Part shown: piece after piece, positions 1 to 11,815 of the stretch
Layout of the letters: each line of letters begins with the position of its first letter
Position numbering within the stretch: the stretch's first letter is position 1
Source: Gnetum montanum
Taxonomy: Eukaryota > Streptophyta > Gnetopsida > Gnetales > Gnetaceae
DNA: 64,000 bases
Reading direction: 5' to 3'
Assembly (NCBI GenBank): GCA_015680685.1
Contig: MNCI01007630.1
Location: forward strand, 472,891 to 536,890
Program-made: the position numbers and the translations under genes
Notes under the pieces: model-generated
The model's database searches: none
Seen by the model: the letters and a program-made list of their open reading frames with translations, nothing else
What the model was told of the DNA's origin: nothing

Positions 1-1330
1 TCTCTACTATCCTCCATCACCTTCTCCTGTCGTTCCTTCTCCACAACATCCCAATCAGCTACCACCTACTCCACCTATGTAGGGTGAGATACTGCCACAA
101 CCACAGCAACGAAATGCTACGAGGGCTATCAACCTACAACCAGTACCTCAGCCGAGTGGACCAGAACCCAAATCAAAAAAACATCCATTTTTTGGTCCAA
201 TAATCTGAGCATACCCTCACATACACCTATGGCTAGTGCCTTTGAACCTTAAAGCGCTTCCACTATTCCACCACTTGAGAAACCTTTAAACCAAACACCC
301 TCCAATGTACAAAGGGTCATGCTCACACACACAGTGATCGATTGGATAAAGGTAGGTCACCTTCCCTGAAAATTGACTGATCTGGGAAGTCCCCTCATCT
401 ATCTTCAAGTGGTAGGAAATGAGCCATGTAAAGCCCTTCTAGATTTGGGGTCAGGGGCCAATTTGATTTCACATGACATGTACAAGAATTGGAACATACT
501 CCCGTTAAATAAGAGCAACATTCGACTCGAGTTGGCATACCAATCCATTACTGTTCCCTTGGGATTGGTAGAAGACATTATGACCACCATTTATAGGTAG
601 TCCTATCCTACTGATTTCCTTGTCATCCGTGCGGAGAATTGCAAGGGGAACTTCCCAATCATAATGGAAAGAGCCTGGCTAAGCATAGTGGATGCAAGAC
701 TAGGACTTTGAGATCTTTCCCTTCAAATTTCAAAGGAAAATCCTTTTGGGATGATTGAGAATAAGCACGTTCCATGCATCGTGTACAATGACTTCAGGTG
801 TAGCTGTGTGCAGCAGTTATGGTCTGCCAAGAGGACATCCATTCAAGCATGTAGTCGATGTATCGAAGAATTGCCAATTCAACAATGTTTATACACAGCA
901 GCCACAAATCAAGAAGGCACTCAGTGGCTGACCACTGATTCTGCTAGCAACACTTTGTGCATGGAACCATCTGAGGGGCTTGTACAAGTATACATAGAAA
1001 GCATGGATAACATGGAAGAGGTTCATCAACAAGTATCCACTGTTGATGACCATGATGATTGGGGAAAGCTGCAAATCCCTAACAGCTTCAAACAAGAGCC
1101 CTTGGAGCTCAAATCCTTATCGGCCCACTTAGAATATGCATTTTTGCATAATGGGAAACTAGTAATTATCAATGCCACCCTTGATCCTAAACAAAAGAAA
1201 AAGTTGCTGAAGGTGATGAATAAATGGGATGCTACGTTTGCATGGTCATATCTTGAGTTAACCAGAGTTGATCCTAGGGTCTGCCAACATTGGATTTATA
1301 TTGACCCCTCCATGAAGCCATGATGACAAC
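1..1330 (+). pseudogene. gag tail, aspartic protease and linker of Ty3 copy 1
   Basis: Bases 1-330 match the proline/glutamine-rich gag tail seen at 60650-60975. The retroviral-type aspartic protease lies at about 370-720. Its active-site triplet, DSG in the copy at 61089, reads DLG here within LLDLGSGANLIS, so the protease is predicted dead. A second open stretch (751-1323) carries the conserved linker with WGKLQIPNSFKQEPLELKSL that precedes RT in this family. Stops at 598-600 and 709-711 and a frameshift separate the blocks. Identification rests on the protease motif and on colinearity with the downstream copy. Confidence 0.85.
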
Positions 1331-2580
1331 CACAAAGGTGATTGAACCCCAAACTGAAGTAGGTCGTCAAAGATGAAATTGAACAGTTGCTAAAGATGAG
1401 GTTCATCTATTCCATTGTCGATAGCAAATGGGTTAGTCCACTCATTATTGTGCTGAAGAAAAATGGAAAATGGAGGGTTTGTATAGATTTCTGATTGCTC
1501 AACATGGCTACCTTCAAAGATCACTTCCACTCCCATTTGTGGACCAAGTGTTGGACACCATTGCAGGGCATCATTATTGTAGCTTTTTGGATGATTATAG
1601 TGGCTATAACCAAATTCAAATTACACCAAAGGACTAGACCAAGATAACTTTCACAAGTCCTTGCGGGACTTTCACATACAAGAAGATGCCTTTTGGCCTA
1701 TGTAATGCACCTGCCACTTTCCAACACCTTGTCCTCAGCATCTTCGAGCAGCAAATTGGCAATGGGGTAGAAGTCTTCATGCATGACTTCTCCACCTATG
1801 GGGCCATGTTCAATCAAGCCTTGGACTACCTTGAGCAAGTTCTGAAAAGATGTGTGGACACTAATCTACGGCTCAACTAGTAGAAAAGCCACTTAATGTC
1901 CAAGAGGGCATTGTGCTAGGGCATTATATCTCATAGACAAGAATTAGCATGGACTTTGAAAAGATCAGGGTCATCCAAGGAATCACTCGACAACTAAGCA
2001 CTATGAAATATGTTCAGTCATTCCTTGGCCACACTGGTTACTACTGGCACTTTATTGAAAATTTCTCAAAGATTGCCAACCATTTGTGGAACTCACAAAG
2101 AAAGATGCTCCATTCATCTAAACCAAGTAATGTGAATCTGCATTCCAAATGCTTAAACAAAAACTCATAGAGACTCCAGTTCTATGGGCACCTGATTGGT
2201 CCAAGCCCTCCCACATCATAATGGATGCATCCAATTATTCCTTGGGAGTCATGCTTACATAGTGTGATGACCAAAAATGTCCATACTATATTCATTGTGC
2301 AAGCCATAGCATTGTGGGTGCTCAGCTTAACTACACCACCACCAAAAAGGAGTTGATGGTGGTGGTGTTCGCCTTGGAAAAATTCTAACACTATGTGCTC
2401 AGATACAAGGTTTTCATGCATACTAACCACAGTGCTATCTGGTTCCTGATGAACAAACCAACAGTGAGCCCCGGCATCATCCGGTGGCTAGTGATTCTTT
2501 AGGAATTTGACCTCACTATGGTAGATCGGAAGGGGACCAAGAATGTGGTTTCTGATCATTTATCTCGGTTTTGATGGGAT
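1331..2580 (+). pseudogene. reverse transcriptase and RNase H of Ty3 copy 1
   Basis: RT blocks in order are: WVSPLI with a damaged PKK segment near 1430-1460, FLDDYSGYNQIQI near 1590, KKMPFGLCNAPATFQ at 1680-1725, and the YxDD-box region at 1777-1791. That last box reads FMHD, whereas copy 2 reads FMDD, so one catalytic aspartate is lost. RNase H follows: a DASNYSLGVM segment near 2225, a KELMVVVFALEKF-like segment near 2350, and HTNHSAIWFL near 2420, where the expected TDH is TNH. Several reading-frame changes (frames 3 and 2) and stop codons break the region. Confidence 0.88.
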
Positions 2581-4007
2581 GACAAAGAAGAGGAGGAGCT
2601 TCTCTCCAACCAATTTCTAGATGAACTCCTCTTCACGGGTGCAGTCGATTCGCAAGTTCCCAAAGCATCACCTTGGTTCAGCCACATCCTCACCTATCTC
2701 ACAACTTAGGAGTTGCCAAAGGAGTGGAACCATCGGCAAAAACAACAATTTCTCCATAAGGCCAAGCACTTCATGGAAATCAATGGCCACATTTATAAGG
2801 TATGCGCAGATGGCCTAGTTCAATGGTGTGTCCCTGATGACGATACACTACACGTCCTCCAAGATGCTCACAAGGGTCCTTGTGGGGGCCACTATGCTAG
2901 ACAATGCACAACCATTAAGATCTTGCTCACAGGATATTACTAGCCCACAATTTTCAGGGATGTATAATGGATCACCGCTCCTGTGAACGATGCCAAAGAG
3001 ACGGTGGGATGACTGCATGCTTGGAGGGACCTCAACAGTGGATCCAACCACTAGAGCCCTTTAACATTTAGGGCATCAATTTCATGGGACCCATCACACC
3101 CCTATCCAACAGAAAGGCATATATCATTGTAGCTATGGACTACTACACAAAGTAGGCAGAGGCGACAGTCGTCATCAATTGTTCCTCAAACACCACCGTA
3201 TGATTTGTCCAATAGCAAATTTTCAACTGGTTTGGAGTGCCACGTGCACTCATCTTGGACAATGGGACCCATTTCACAGGTGTCACTTTTCATAAACTCA
3301 TGCAACACTTGGGGGTTACCCATAAATTTACAACACCTTATCACCCCCAAGCCAACAGGTAGGCCGAAGTCACCAATAGGGAGATCACCAGGATCATCAG
3401 CAAATATAGGAGGGATTGGAGTACCAAACTTAATGATGCCCTCTGGGCCTATCACTCCACTTGGAAACTTTATATAGGTTACTCTCCCTATGAGTTAGTG
3501 TACGATAAGCTACCAAAACTTTCAATCCAAGCAGAACTCCAAACACTATCCATAGCCAGTGACTTAGGTCTTAACCCACCACTAGCACAACATGAACAAC
3601 TTATCAACCTAAGTGTGCTAGATGAGAATCAATTAGTGGCCCTATATTCAAATGAGATCCACAAGGCCTATAATAAAAAACTTCATGATCTTAGGATTCG
3701 AAAGGTCACATTCAGATGTGGAGACAAGGTGTTGTATTGGAACCACACACATGTACCACAATTGACCAAGTTTCAAACACTATGGGAGGGATCTTACATT
3801 GTCTCAAAAACCTTCCCATCTAGGGCCTTGCTTATTCGCAAACCTGAGGACCCCACAAGAATGCAGTTGGTCAACCAGCAACAACTAAAACCTTTTCATG
3901 AACTCCACCTAACTAGTGCTACCTCCTCATCATCATTGGGACAATCTCATTCCATCTTTCGCGTCTCCTCCTTTCCACCCAATCATAGGGGAGACCATCC
4001 TCCATGC
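2581..4007 (+). pseudogene. integrase and C-terminal GPY/F-like region of Ty3 copy 1
   Basis: The zinc-binding N-terminal part shows GGHYAR near 2890 and a C-x2-C pair (SCERCQ) near 2985 in another frame. The catalytic core keeps three candidate acidic residues: MDYYTK near 3136, LDNGTHF near 3257 and the NREI segment near 3378. The last open stretch, 3498-4007, covers the end of the core and a GPY/F-like module (WEGSYIV about residue 95) followed by a short Ser-rich tail. There is no chromodomain. Frameshifts split the gene into at least three pieces. It would have inserted element cDNA into the genome. Confidence 0.85.
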
Positions 4008-6040
4008 TAACCCATTCCACTACACTCCTCATTGTTTTTGAAATTTTTTATTTTACACTTTTTTGTTTTTCAACATCGTTCATACATTTGCCAATTCTTA
4101 GTAAATTTTCTTTTCTTTAATTAATTTTTGATTTCATTGTTGATTATTTATGCATGTGTGTATTTAATTTTTAATTGGTTGCTAATAAGTCATCTTATTG
4201 TCATCAGGTGTTTGGCATGAATGGTTCTCATTGTGATGGGTCATGTGAAATAGTCCACCTAGTTTATCTCATCCCCACCTTTGCATTGTTGTCCTTGGAC
4301 TTTATGTCTATTTTCATCTCATAAAATTGGTAGTGAGTCGATGTCATCCACCCATTCCCCCACTCCATGGTTTTCCTTCCTTTGGAAACATGCAACCCCT
4401 TCACTTAAAAACATTATAATTAATGTGTGACCTATGCAGTTCCCAAACTTGGGGACGACCCAATGGTTTGAATTGGGTGTGACTTCAAGGGGAATGCAAA
4501 ATTCATCATCCTCTTCTATCCCCTAAGTGGTCGGCATGTCCTTATGGATTTCTTACCACTCCATGTCCTTCTCTACAAGGAAGCTCCTGAGCAATTCAAC
4601 CTTGCATGGTGTGGCCCTCACCGAAAAAAATTTGAAAATTCCAAAAAAAAAACCATGAGGATTCAAAGCACACCCCTTGGTCGAATAGATGCAAACAAGC
4701 ATGGGTCTATACATGGTGTGGTTTCCACAAAATACCAAGAAAATGAAAAATAAAATCATAACTACGTGGAAATTCAAAGCACACCCCTTAGACCACCTTT
4801 CACAGGCCACCAAAATGAGTTATGGGACTCACTTTGTCCCCTCTAAATTAGTTCCATTTCACTTCCTTCCTCTCATGCTTATTGGAGTGGTGGTTCTCTG
4901 TGGGTGCACTTTGATCCTTGGTGGATAGATGAGGCCTCGCCTATTGTTGCGATGTCACTGTATGAGGTTGGTTTTGGGTCTGAACTCAGGAAAGGTCCTA
5001 CCAGGTCACTTAACCACAACTTCACATGGGATTTCATGTGACCAATGATTGGAATTCCAATCCTTTCATCTCTCTCTTCACTCATTTCTCTCCATAACTT
5101 ACCTCACTACCAAACTTATGTTTTGAAAGTTTTTCGTGTGTTCCATGTACTTCTAATGCCTTGGCAGGATCTCCTAGGTGGGGGTATTAACTTGTGAGCA
5201 CCATTTCTTGACCCTGAGGCCCATGAACTTCGGTGTTGAGGATATGCAAGGGCTACTAAGGCTACTGCCTACTATGGGGAGGACCCACTTGCATATTCCT
5301 AGCCCCGCTTGTTAGTCCCCCATCCTTTTGATTTCGTGGTTGATTGTTTTCATGGTCCCATCGCTCGATTTCTTCTCCATGGAGTTCTTTCTCACCACGT
5401 TCTCCTACCTTTGACTCTTTTTCTAGCTCAGCTTCCCTTCCTCTTGTCCTCAGCTATGTTTTGGGTCTCTCACACTCTTCAACCACCCTAATTTGGCATT
5501 TCAAATTCGTCTTTTCATGTTTTCTCTAGTTGGTCTATGCTGGTTAATGGGTGCAACCCCCTACATATACAAGGCCCTGTATACACAGCCCCCTACATAT
5601 ACGCGGTCGTGTATTTACGGCCCCATTGATGTAGTGCCCAACCCCTATATATATGCCTATTGCACCTAAGATTTTCATGATTTTGCAAACAAATTGGGGG
5701 GAGATTTTGCCATTTTTTCTACCTAACTTCTTCCCAAGCACCTATGTTGTATCGCACATCTGCATTAACCAATCCTTACCCTCTTAAGCACCCGAAGGTA
5801 TGCTCTCAGTTGTGGGGGATGAAGCCTATGTGTAATTAATTAATTAATTAATACTTCACACCTCTAAAGGGAAGAAATGAAAACAATAGCTTAAACTCCA
5901 ACTTATCCCTTGTTGTTTTTGGCTCTAACCCATGAATTAACACTCCGGGGGATTTAATGGAATGCCCATGCCAGCATCATAACTTAGTCGAATTGAGAAG
6001 GTGTATAAGGGCCATTTGGAGCCACTTGTGCACAGTCTAA
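4008..6040 (+). other. Post-pol non-coding spacer of Ty3 copy 1
   Basis: No convincing protein is visible for two kilobases after integrase. The spacer is pyrimidine- and T-rich at its start. It holds an imperfect tandem duplication around 4605-4680 and 4711-4796, each ending in ATTCAAAGCACACCCCTT, a short AATT run near 5838, and the LTR-promoter-like module described separately. Short open frames here overlap on both strands and look accidental. Confidence 0.6.
5536..5665 (+). promoter_or_regulatory. LTR-U3-like module with TATA-like box inside the element
   Basis: The block repeats CCCCCTACATATAC twice (near 5570 and 5589), then CGGTCGTGTATTTACGGCCC and CCATTGATG, then an AT box CTATATATATGCC starting near 5645. 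The LTR promoter regions at 9180-9295 and 57420-57540 have the same order: ACATATACAC, then ACGCGGCCCC and CATCGA, then TATAAATA. It lies about 650 bases before the eroded post-pol ORF. I infer a displaced or duplicated U3 promoter that could have driven a separate transcript. Chance similarity of short GC/AT blocks is possible. Confidence 0.45.
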
Positions 6041-6299
6041 TGGGTGGTTATGTTTGATTGCAAATGGAACCAAAACCAAGGCATCCAAGGGGTAAGGGAC
6101 CATCACAACCTAGGGACAAGCATCCATGAACGGGAAGGGGATGAGGTGTGCAGCAACCAGAGCACGTGGAGGGCTCTCATGCAATTGGCCCCCTCCATGA
6201 AGGACCTAATGTGGAATCTATCCATTAGATTTCGAAAGAGGAGATGCCCAACAAGCAATCGTAAGGGGATGAAATTCAAGGAATAGCACCATGACTTGA

Positions 6300-8832
6300 G
6301 GTCACCCTAACCCAACCATGTCTTGATGCTATCAAGCCACAAGAAGTGCAACGGATGGTCCTACAAGAGTTAAACTTTAGACCATTTCTCGAGAATACAC
6401 CAGAAGATGTGAGACTTCAACTACAAAACTCTCCTATGTGGCCAATTATCACAACCAGTGGTGAATGATACCTAGGAGAGACCTATCTCTTCTGGACAAA
6501 TTGGCAACCAAGGTCCAGAGTAAGAATTAAAGACATCTATGTCTTTTACTCTGCAGAAGCAATTGCGCAAGCTCTGGGGTTGCCAGAGACTGGAGCAGAT
6601 GTGGTGAAGATCTCGAAACAAGTAGACCTTGAGGTAAAAGGGGAGTGGATCATGTGATGCTACGGGGTAGATCATAAGGATTTTGGCACTCTAACCACCA
6701 TGGAGAGGGTGTATTCAAAGATCACATCTTACCACCTAAACCCAATGGTGAGACCCAACAAAATCACGGCCTTCTCCGCTAGTGCATGTGCTACCTTAAG
6801 TGGGAAATTTCCAATGAGTCTTCCATAGTTGTTATTCTTGGAAATTGAAAAGAGGTTCACCGAAAGCGAATGTGGAAGACAAGCTCTCCCCTTCCCTTGC
6901 CTAATTAGAAAGTTTTGCAAACAGGTAGGGATAGCAGGGTATGCCAATAACACACTTCAACATGCCCTAATTACCTCATGGCACGAAATGATGAAGGATA
7001 GGACTCCTGCCACTACATAGATAGAGGAAGAGTAGCAAGCACCTCCACCACCTACACAAATAATGAGGTCAGGTTTGCAAACTATTGCAGAACACATTTG
7101 TGAAATCCGATAATCGCTCTTGAGCCAGCAAGAGCAATCTGGAAGGACCAGTAAAGGAGAAGACCCTTTGGTCTATCGCCCTACAATGAGCCACCTGGAG
7201 CAAGTGGCTCAATCAGTCAATTTGCTAGAAAGAACAAGGTCGACGTTCTTCATCACCTAAACACAAGTGCCAATAAGAACAGATCCTAGTATCTGAGAGG
7301 TAATGGTATCAACTCAATAGCTATTCCCTGAAATTTTAGGGAATGCCGCTACCTTCTTGGTATGCTTGGAGGATGGTAAGGGGGCGATAGTCCTGGTGAT
7401 TCAACACCAAGGATAGAAGATTGTAGTCGAAGTGGTTGCTGATACGATTGCTATGACTCTCAACGCATCAGTGGCACCTGTACCAGACATACATGGACTT
7501 CAAGATGTACAAGCATCCATCGAAACTTCACATAGCAAGATTGATGCAGCACAACATGAAGAACTATTGGACCGACTGGTGGGAATCGGGCAACTGCTGC
7601 CAGATGTCTTTGAATTTTTGGATAACATCACTACAACCCAGTCAGAGATCCTCTTGGCAAGGGGTAAGAGCCTTATTTTAGAAGGGCAACTTGAAGCTAC
7701 TCAACCTACTTTTCAATTCTTGGCAATAGAGGTCATCGAATTAAGGATCCAACTTGTTGATCCAGCTCTCCTCAACCATGAGCTCACCAGAGATGAAGCT
7801 TTTCAACAACTTCAAGTCAAACTTTAGATCGTTGAGAATGAGTGAGAGTCGGTGATCTTTGATAAGTCCTTGGCAGATTCTTAAACATATCATGTAAACA
7901 AGGACTTGACAGAGATTCACCAGGAGAACGTTAGGTTGACTGTGGAGGTCCATCGCCTACATAATGTTGGCGCTGAAAACGAGCACATGAAAAATTTGAT
8001 TCACCAATAGCAGGAAGAGCTTTCCAGGGTGAATGCTGATGTGAGAAGGTTGGCCACTGAGAATTGAAATCTATCCATGGAGGAGGTTCGAACCTTGCGA
8101 TAGAAATTTACCATCGAAATCTTTGCTTGGAAGAATAACGCCCTAAAATTTGAAAATGTCAAGAATCATTATAGGGACCAAGTGTGATTGCAAAAGGAAG
8201 TGAATGAGAAACAAGTCGCAAAGGCTAAGATGAACCAAGCACTCCAGAAACTCTGAGAAGGAGGCGAGGTATGGCAACCTATCTTTGATGGGTTGAATGC
8301 CTACAATCAAGTTGAAATCTGTCTCAAGGAACTAAATATTGAGGAAATGATAGAGTATATGGAGCTTGCCAACCTTCTCTATGCAAACTTGGCTATGCTC
8401 ACAGCTGGGAGACCGCAGTCTGAATTGGAAAAGCAAGTGGCTGCATTATATTCTCTATACGAGGACAAGTTCCAAGTGCACAAAGCGACGAAACAAAAAT
8501 TTGAAAGAGCAAATGCGGAACTCAAGGTTCTCCACACGTGATTTGAAGGACAATGTATGGTCATGGAGAACTTGACCCATCAAATGAATGACTACCAGCA
8601 GCTATAGACATCAATTCAAGCATTCAACATCAAATGGAAATAGTTCGCAACCTAGTTTATCAACTTGAAAGAACTTTTCCCTATGCTTTCATGCCCTTGG
8701 GAGGTTCCTGTCCTAGCACACATTAGTGAAGTCGCCTGGATAGTGAATGATCCCAGAAGTAAGGAAGAAAAGATGAGGGCCCTCTTGGAGGCTTTTCAAT
8801 TGCCTCCAAAAGTTGCAGCTACTGCGGGGTAG
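6300..8832 (+). pseudogene. Post-pol accessory ORF of Ty3 element, N-terminal plant-transposon-like domain plus coiled coil
   Basis: One frame (frame 1) reads protein-like from about 6300 to 8832 with roughly two dozen stops, nearly all TAG, TAA or TGA explicable as single changes of Gln, Trp or Arg codons. The first third (to 7017) contains ITAFSASACATLSGKFPMSL and, after a stop, GRQALPFPCLIRKFCKQVGI. This resembles the LPFPxLI...C...GV pattern of the 'putative plant transposon protein' domain found beside Athila-like elements. The remainder, 7432-8541, is rich in Glu, Gln, Leu and Lys with heptad-like spacing, suggesting a long coiled coil. Position between pol and the 3' LTR is where some plant elements carry an env-like ORF. 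I see no signal peptide or clear membrane segment. Function unknown. Confidence 0.6.
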
Positions 8833-9144
8833 CCATCATTCATGCCATCACCATCACATGGGCCAGAGGCTAGTGAAGGTCTGTCAAGAACCACCGCCAC
8901 TAGGGATGGTGTGATCTTCTTTGGCAATTTTTACATCTTTCTACACAGCAGAGAATCCAAGACTAGCAAGGTGTTCAATTTTATCTTTGAACACCACCAT
9001 TTTTGTAATTTGTCCTTCTTTGTATACTCGAGCACTTGGCACGTTAGTAAATTTGGTGTTGTGTCATGTGCATGTGTCATGTGTGTTGTAAATAAAATTC
9101 CATACCTTCCAAGTTGTAGAGGAATGCGAGGACAAGTTTTTACT

Positions 9145-9158
9145 CAGTCATGGGGGTA
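9145..9158 (+). promoter_or_regulatory. Polypurine tract before 3' LTR
   Basis: The short purine run TGGGGGTA ends directly against the TGATGAAGTGTC that starts the LTR. Position and composition fit the plus-strand primer site of an LTR retrotransposon. The run is brief, probably decayed. Confidence 0.6.
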
Positions 9159-10047
9159 TGATGAAGTGTCAAATAGTTGATGCGTTGACTAGGCTACATA
9201 TACACAACCATGTCAACGCGGCCCCATCGATGCATCTTTCCATGCATCGACATGGCCCCATTTACACGGAGCCTATTTAGGCCTATAAATAAGAGGGCTC
9301 CCACCTCACTTAGGTATCTTTTTATTAGTTGTAGTGAAGCTCTTGTAGTTTGTTTCTGCGAGAGTTAGAATATTTTCCAAGTGCCTGCAGTAGGTGTAAG
9401 AAAGGTTTTCGGCTCTTTATTTGAAAGCTAATGTACTTGATCTCATTGGTGTGAACGGTAATAAAGATGAGCTTTTCAATCATTCCTTGCAACAATTGGA
9501 CTTAGTCATTTAATGCATTTAATAGTTTAATATTTCTATGCTTAATAGTCCTTAAGTTTCTCTTGTTATTATTTTAATCGCTATCGCTCATTTATAGTTT
9601 GTAGAAACCATAAGTACGACCATCTCGAACACAAACCCAACGCTTGGCAACCCAGTGACGCTTAACGTCTGGTAACCTAGTAGTGGTTAGGTAATTCTTC
9701 GGATGTGCACAGAAGATGGGATCGAATACTTATGCTAGGAAGAGTTAGGACCTAGATTAGGATAATTATAGATTACATAATATTTCATTCCTTACTTTCC
9801 ATTACGAGAATTAGATGCTAGAAGATAAAGTAAAAATCCATAAAAATCAGTTGTCTCAATCTCACTTAACCATCACCACTAGAACATCACAAGTGAGGTT
9901 GGGAAGACAATGACCATTCTAACAAAGAGTTTTGCTTGTTAAGGTCTGGTGTATGCAAAGTGCTTACAGTCTACGAAATCTGACCGAGTCGTGTGTGAAC
10001 GCCCATGATTTGCATGGTTGGGCATAGGGGTACCTAGCCGCTCATCA
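9159..10047 (+). repeat. 3' LTR of Ty3 copy 1 (889 bp)
   Basis: It begins TGATGAAGTGTCAAA and ends CCGCTCATCA, the same ends as the LTR at 57391-58327, with colinear similarity along the full length. Shared blocks include the promoter, the CTCTTG(T/C)A segment near 9340, CGACCATCTCGAACA near 9617, the GGTAACC(T/C)AG(T/C)AG segment and the GACCGAGTCGTGTGTGAACG block near 9980. TATAAATA at 9284-9291 is the likely transcription box. Confidence 0.9.
9284..9291 (+). promoter_or_regulatory. LTR TATA box
   Basis: TATAAATA preceded by GCC and followed by AGAGGGC; the same box occurs at the equivalent place in the other LTR (57529-57536). Confidence 0.6.
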
Positions 10048-10052
10048 CTTAG

Positions 10053-11815
10053 TCTCTATATCATTGGCTAATTTTTGAATGGGTAGAGTCTTTTTCTAAA
10101 TAACATCTTTCAAGGTTTCATTCTCTTGCTTGTCACATAGTCATACATCGTTCTTCCTAATTGATGGATCTCTATTATATTTTTTAGTTTACTCTCTCTT
10201 CTTGAGTTCTCCTTCCTTCTTTGCTACTTGACCAATTAATCTTTGGATGTGATGGGTAGAAATTTCTAATAATCTACCTTAGGCATAAACCCTAATATTT
10301 TCTCTAGTTTTACTTCTCAACCCATCTAAAATGTGCCTGAGCTATTTCTTTGGTGAAAATCCATAACTTGGACATTTGTGCAATAGTGAATAGTATCTAC
10401 CCATTGCCGCATCATGAGTACTCTGTTTCCATTCTTGGATCTATTTTATTAAGTTGGACACTTACAAATAAGTTTGATATTTATCATTAAAGAGTTCTAC
10501 ACTCTAGTATTTGATTAATTCAGGTTCTAGTGACCTGTACCAGCTTTCTACCTCATTTACAAGTGTTCTGGGAAACAGCTTTAACTTTTTCCAATCACAT
10601 TTGATGTTCTATAGGACACAAGCATTGTGGAAATCTTTAAGATAATGTTGTGGATCAACATTATAGCCACCTTCAAATGTTGGCATGTCATTCATGTCAA
10701 GATATTTAATTTGACTATCCCTCACATGCCTAGTTGGAATGTAAGTAACTTCCTATATGTTAATCATGTTGTGAGTTGCCATCAAGGATTCATCATCTCA
10801 ATCAAGTTCATGCACTCAGTTGTAGTAGTATCCCCTCATGTGCTCATTGCTTTCATGATTTTTTCAATCCCTACATCGATGCTGCTCATACTCTTCATCT
10901 TTTGAATTAGAATATCCTAAGTAACAATCATGATGATCATGGTGGTCATGAATTCTCATCTCTTCTCTATCATGGTCCTTGTACCTTTGCCTCTTTCTAT
11001 CAAAGTCTTCTAATGATCATGAAAATAAGAATGAGGCAGTAGGAGAACGGTGCCAGCTTGTCCTCCTATGATGACTTTGATATTTTTCTCTATGAAACCT
11101 AGCAGGAACTCTTGACTTTGAGTCTTGCTTGTGCCTTGAGTCTTTTGCCTCTTGCTAAGTATCTCTACTAATTCAAAGTGTGATTTATTTCTGACGGGTT
11201 CATCCAATAGAATGATAGGTGTTTGTGATTGGAACTCATGCTTGTGATGAAGTTGTTTAACAATGAATGCATCTCCATTAAGCTCCTCTAAGATAACAAT
11301 AGAATTGACTATCTTTCCTTTGTCTTTTTCATGTCTTACTTCCATAGCATGGTCTTTCCTTTATTGAGCATCAGTAGGTGCATATGGTCAGGTCATGTAT
11401 TTGGTTTCATGATACCCTCCAAGTGCTTCACTTAGTTTTATCCCCTTGAGAGCATAATCGGTGTTGAACATTTTGGTGTGGAACAACATTCCCTTGAAGA
11501 TCTCTCCACTTGAGTTTCTCATCCTGATGAAAGATGAATATGAAATCAAGATAGTAAGGATTATGATGAGCATATGAGATCCTTATCTACATCAACATAC
11601 TTCAGTCTTCTTCTTCTTCGATTCTATCACTGCTTCTCTGTAGTTCCTTGGTAGGTGATGTTGTATTTTTGTTTGAAGTCATACTATATTTTTAGACATT
11701 TATTTTAAGTATGCTTTTTTTATAATTATGAATTTTGACTTTGTGTTCCAAGTACAATGAACTTTGTCAAATCAATTACTAAGCATACATTGACTTGTTC
11801 CCAACAACAGCACCA
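10053..11815 (-). pseudogene. Inverted gag and primer-site fragment of a related Ty3 element (copy 4)
   Basis: Read on the minus strand, 10880-10060 encodes a gag core colinear with 59290-59900: DSQIKYLDMNDMPTFEGGYN near 10715, then a segment with EVESWYRSLEPE near 10550. It continues into a GQVAKKEGELKK stretch near 10225. Upstream in gag order, 11345-11010 is a 111-residue open stretch rich in charged residues that would be the gag N-terminal half. Stops and frame changes abound. It stops at about 10053, directly at the LTR end of copy 1, so copy 1 probably inserted into this gag. The end of the fragment resembles the start of the 55918-57390 fragment more closely than copy 2. Confidence 0.8.
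11798..11815 (-). promoter_or_regulatory. tRNA-Asp-type primer binding site (decayed)
   Basis: Minus strand reads TGGTGCTGTTGTTGGGAA. The plant tRNA-Asp 3' end would require TGGCGCCGTTGCCGGGGA; the differences are all C-to-T or G-to-A, as expected from cytosine deamination. It lies upstream of the inverted gag with a few hundred bases of leader, as it should. Confidence 0.65.

Larger units (their letters stand above)
1..10047 (+). mobile_element. Ty3/gypsy LTR retrotransposon (copy 1), 5' end outside window
   Basis: The window opens inside gag-pol of a Ty3/gypsy element and runs through protease, RT, RNase H, integrase, a 5-kb post-pol region, a polypurine tract and a 3' LTR ending in CTCATCA. 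Its sequence lines up throughout with the element starting at 57391, which supplies the missing 5' LTR and gag for comparison. The family has a tRNA-Asp primer site (seen in the other copies), an order PR-RT-RH-INT and extra coding sequence after pol, which together point to the Athila/Tat side of Ty3/gypsy; no chromodomain is visible after integrase. Many stops and frameshifts make it inactive. The five bases after the LTR are CTTAG; the matching left duplication would lie outside the window. Confidence 0.9.

Noticed and set aside
5821-5860. TTAATTAATTAATTAA run as a possible origin or CRISPR-like repeat
   Set aside because: A simple four-base repeat in a plant retrotransposon; no spacers.
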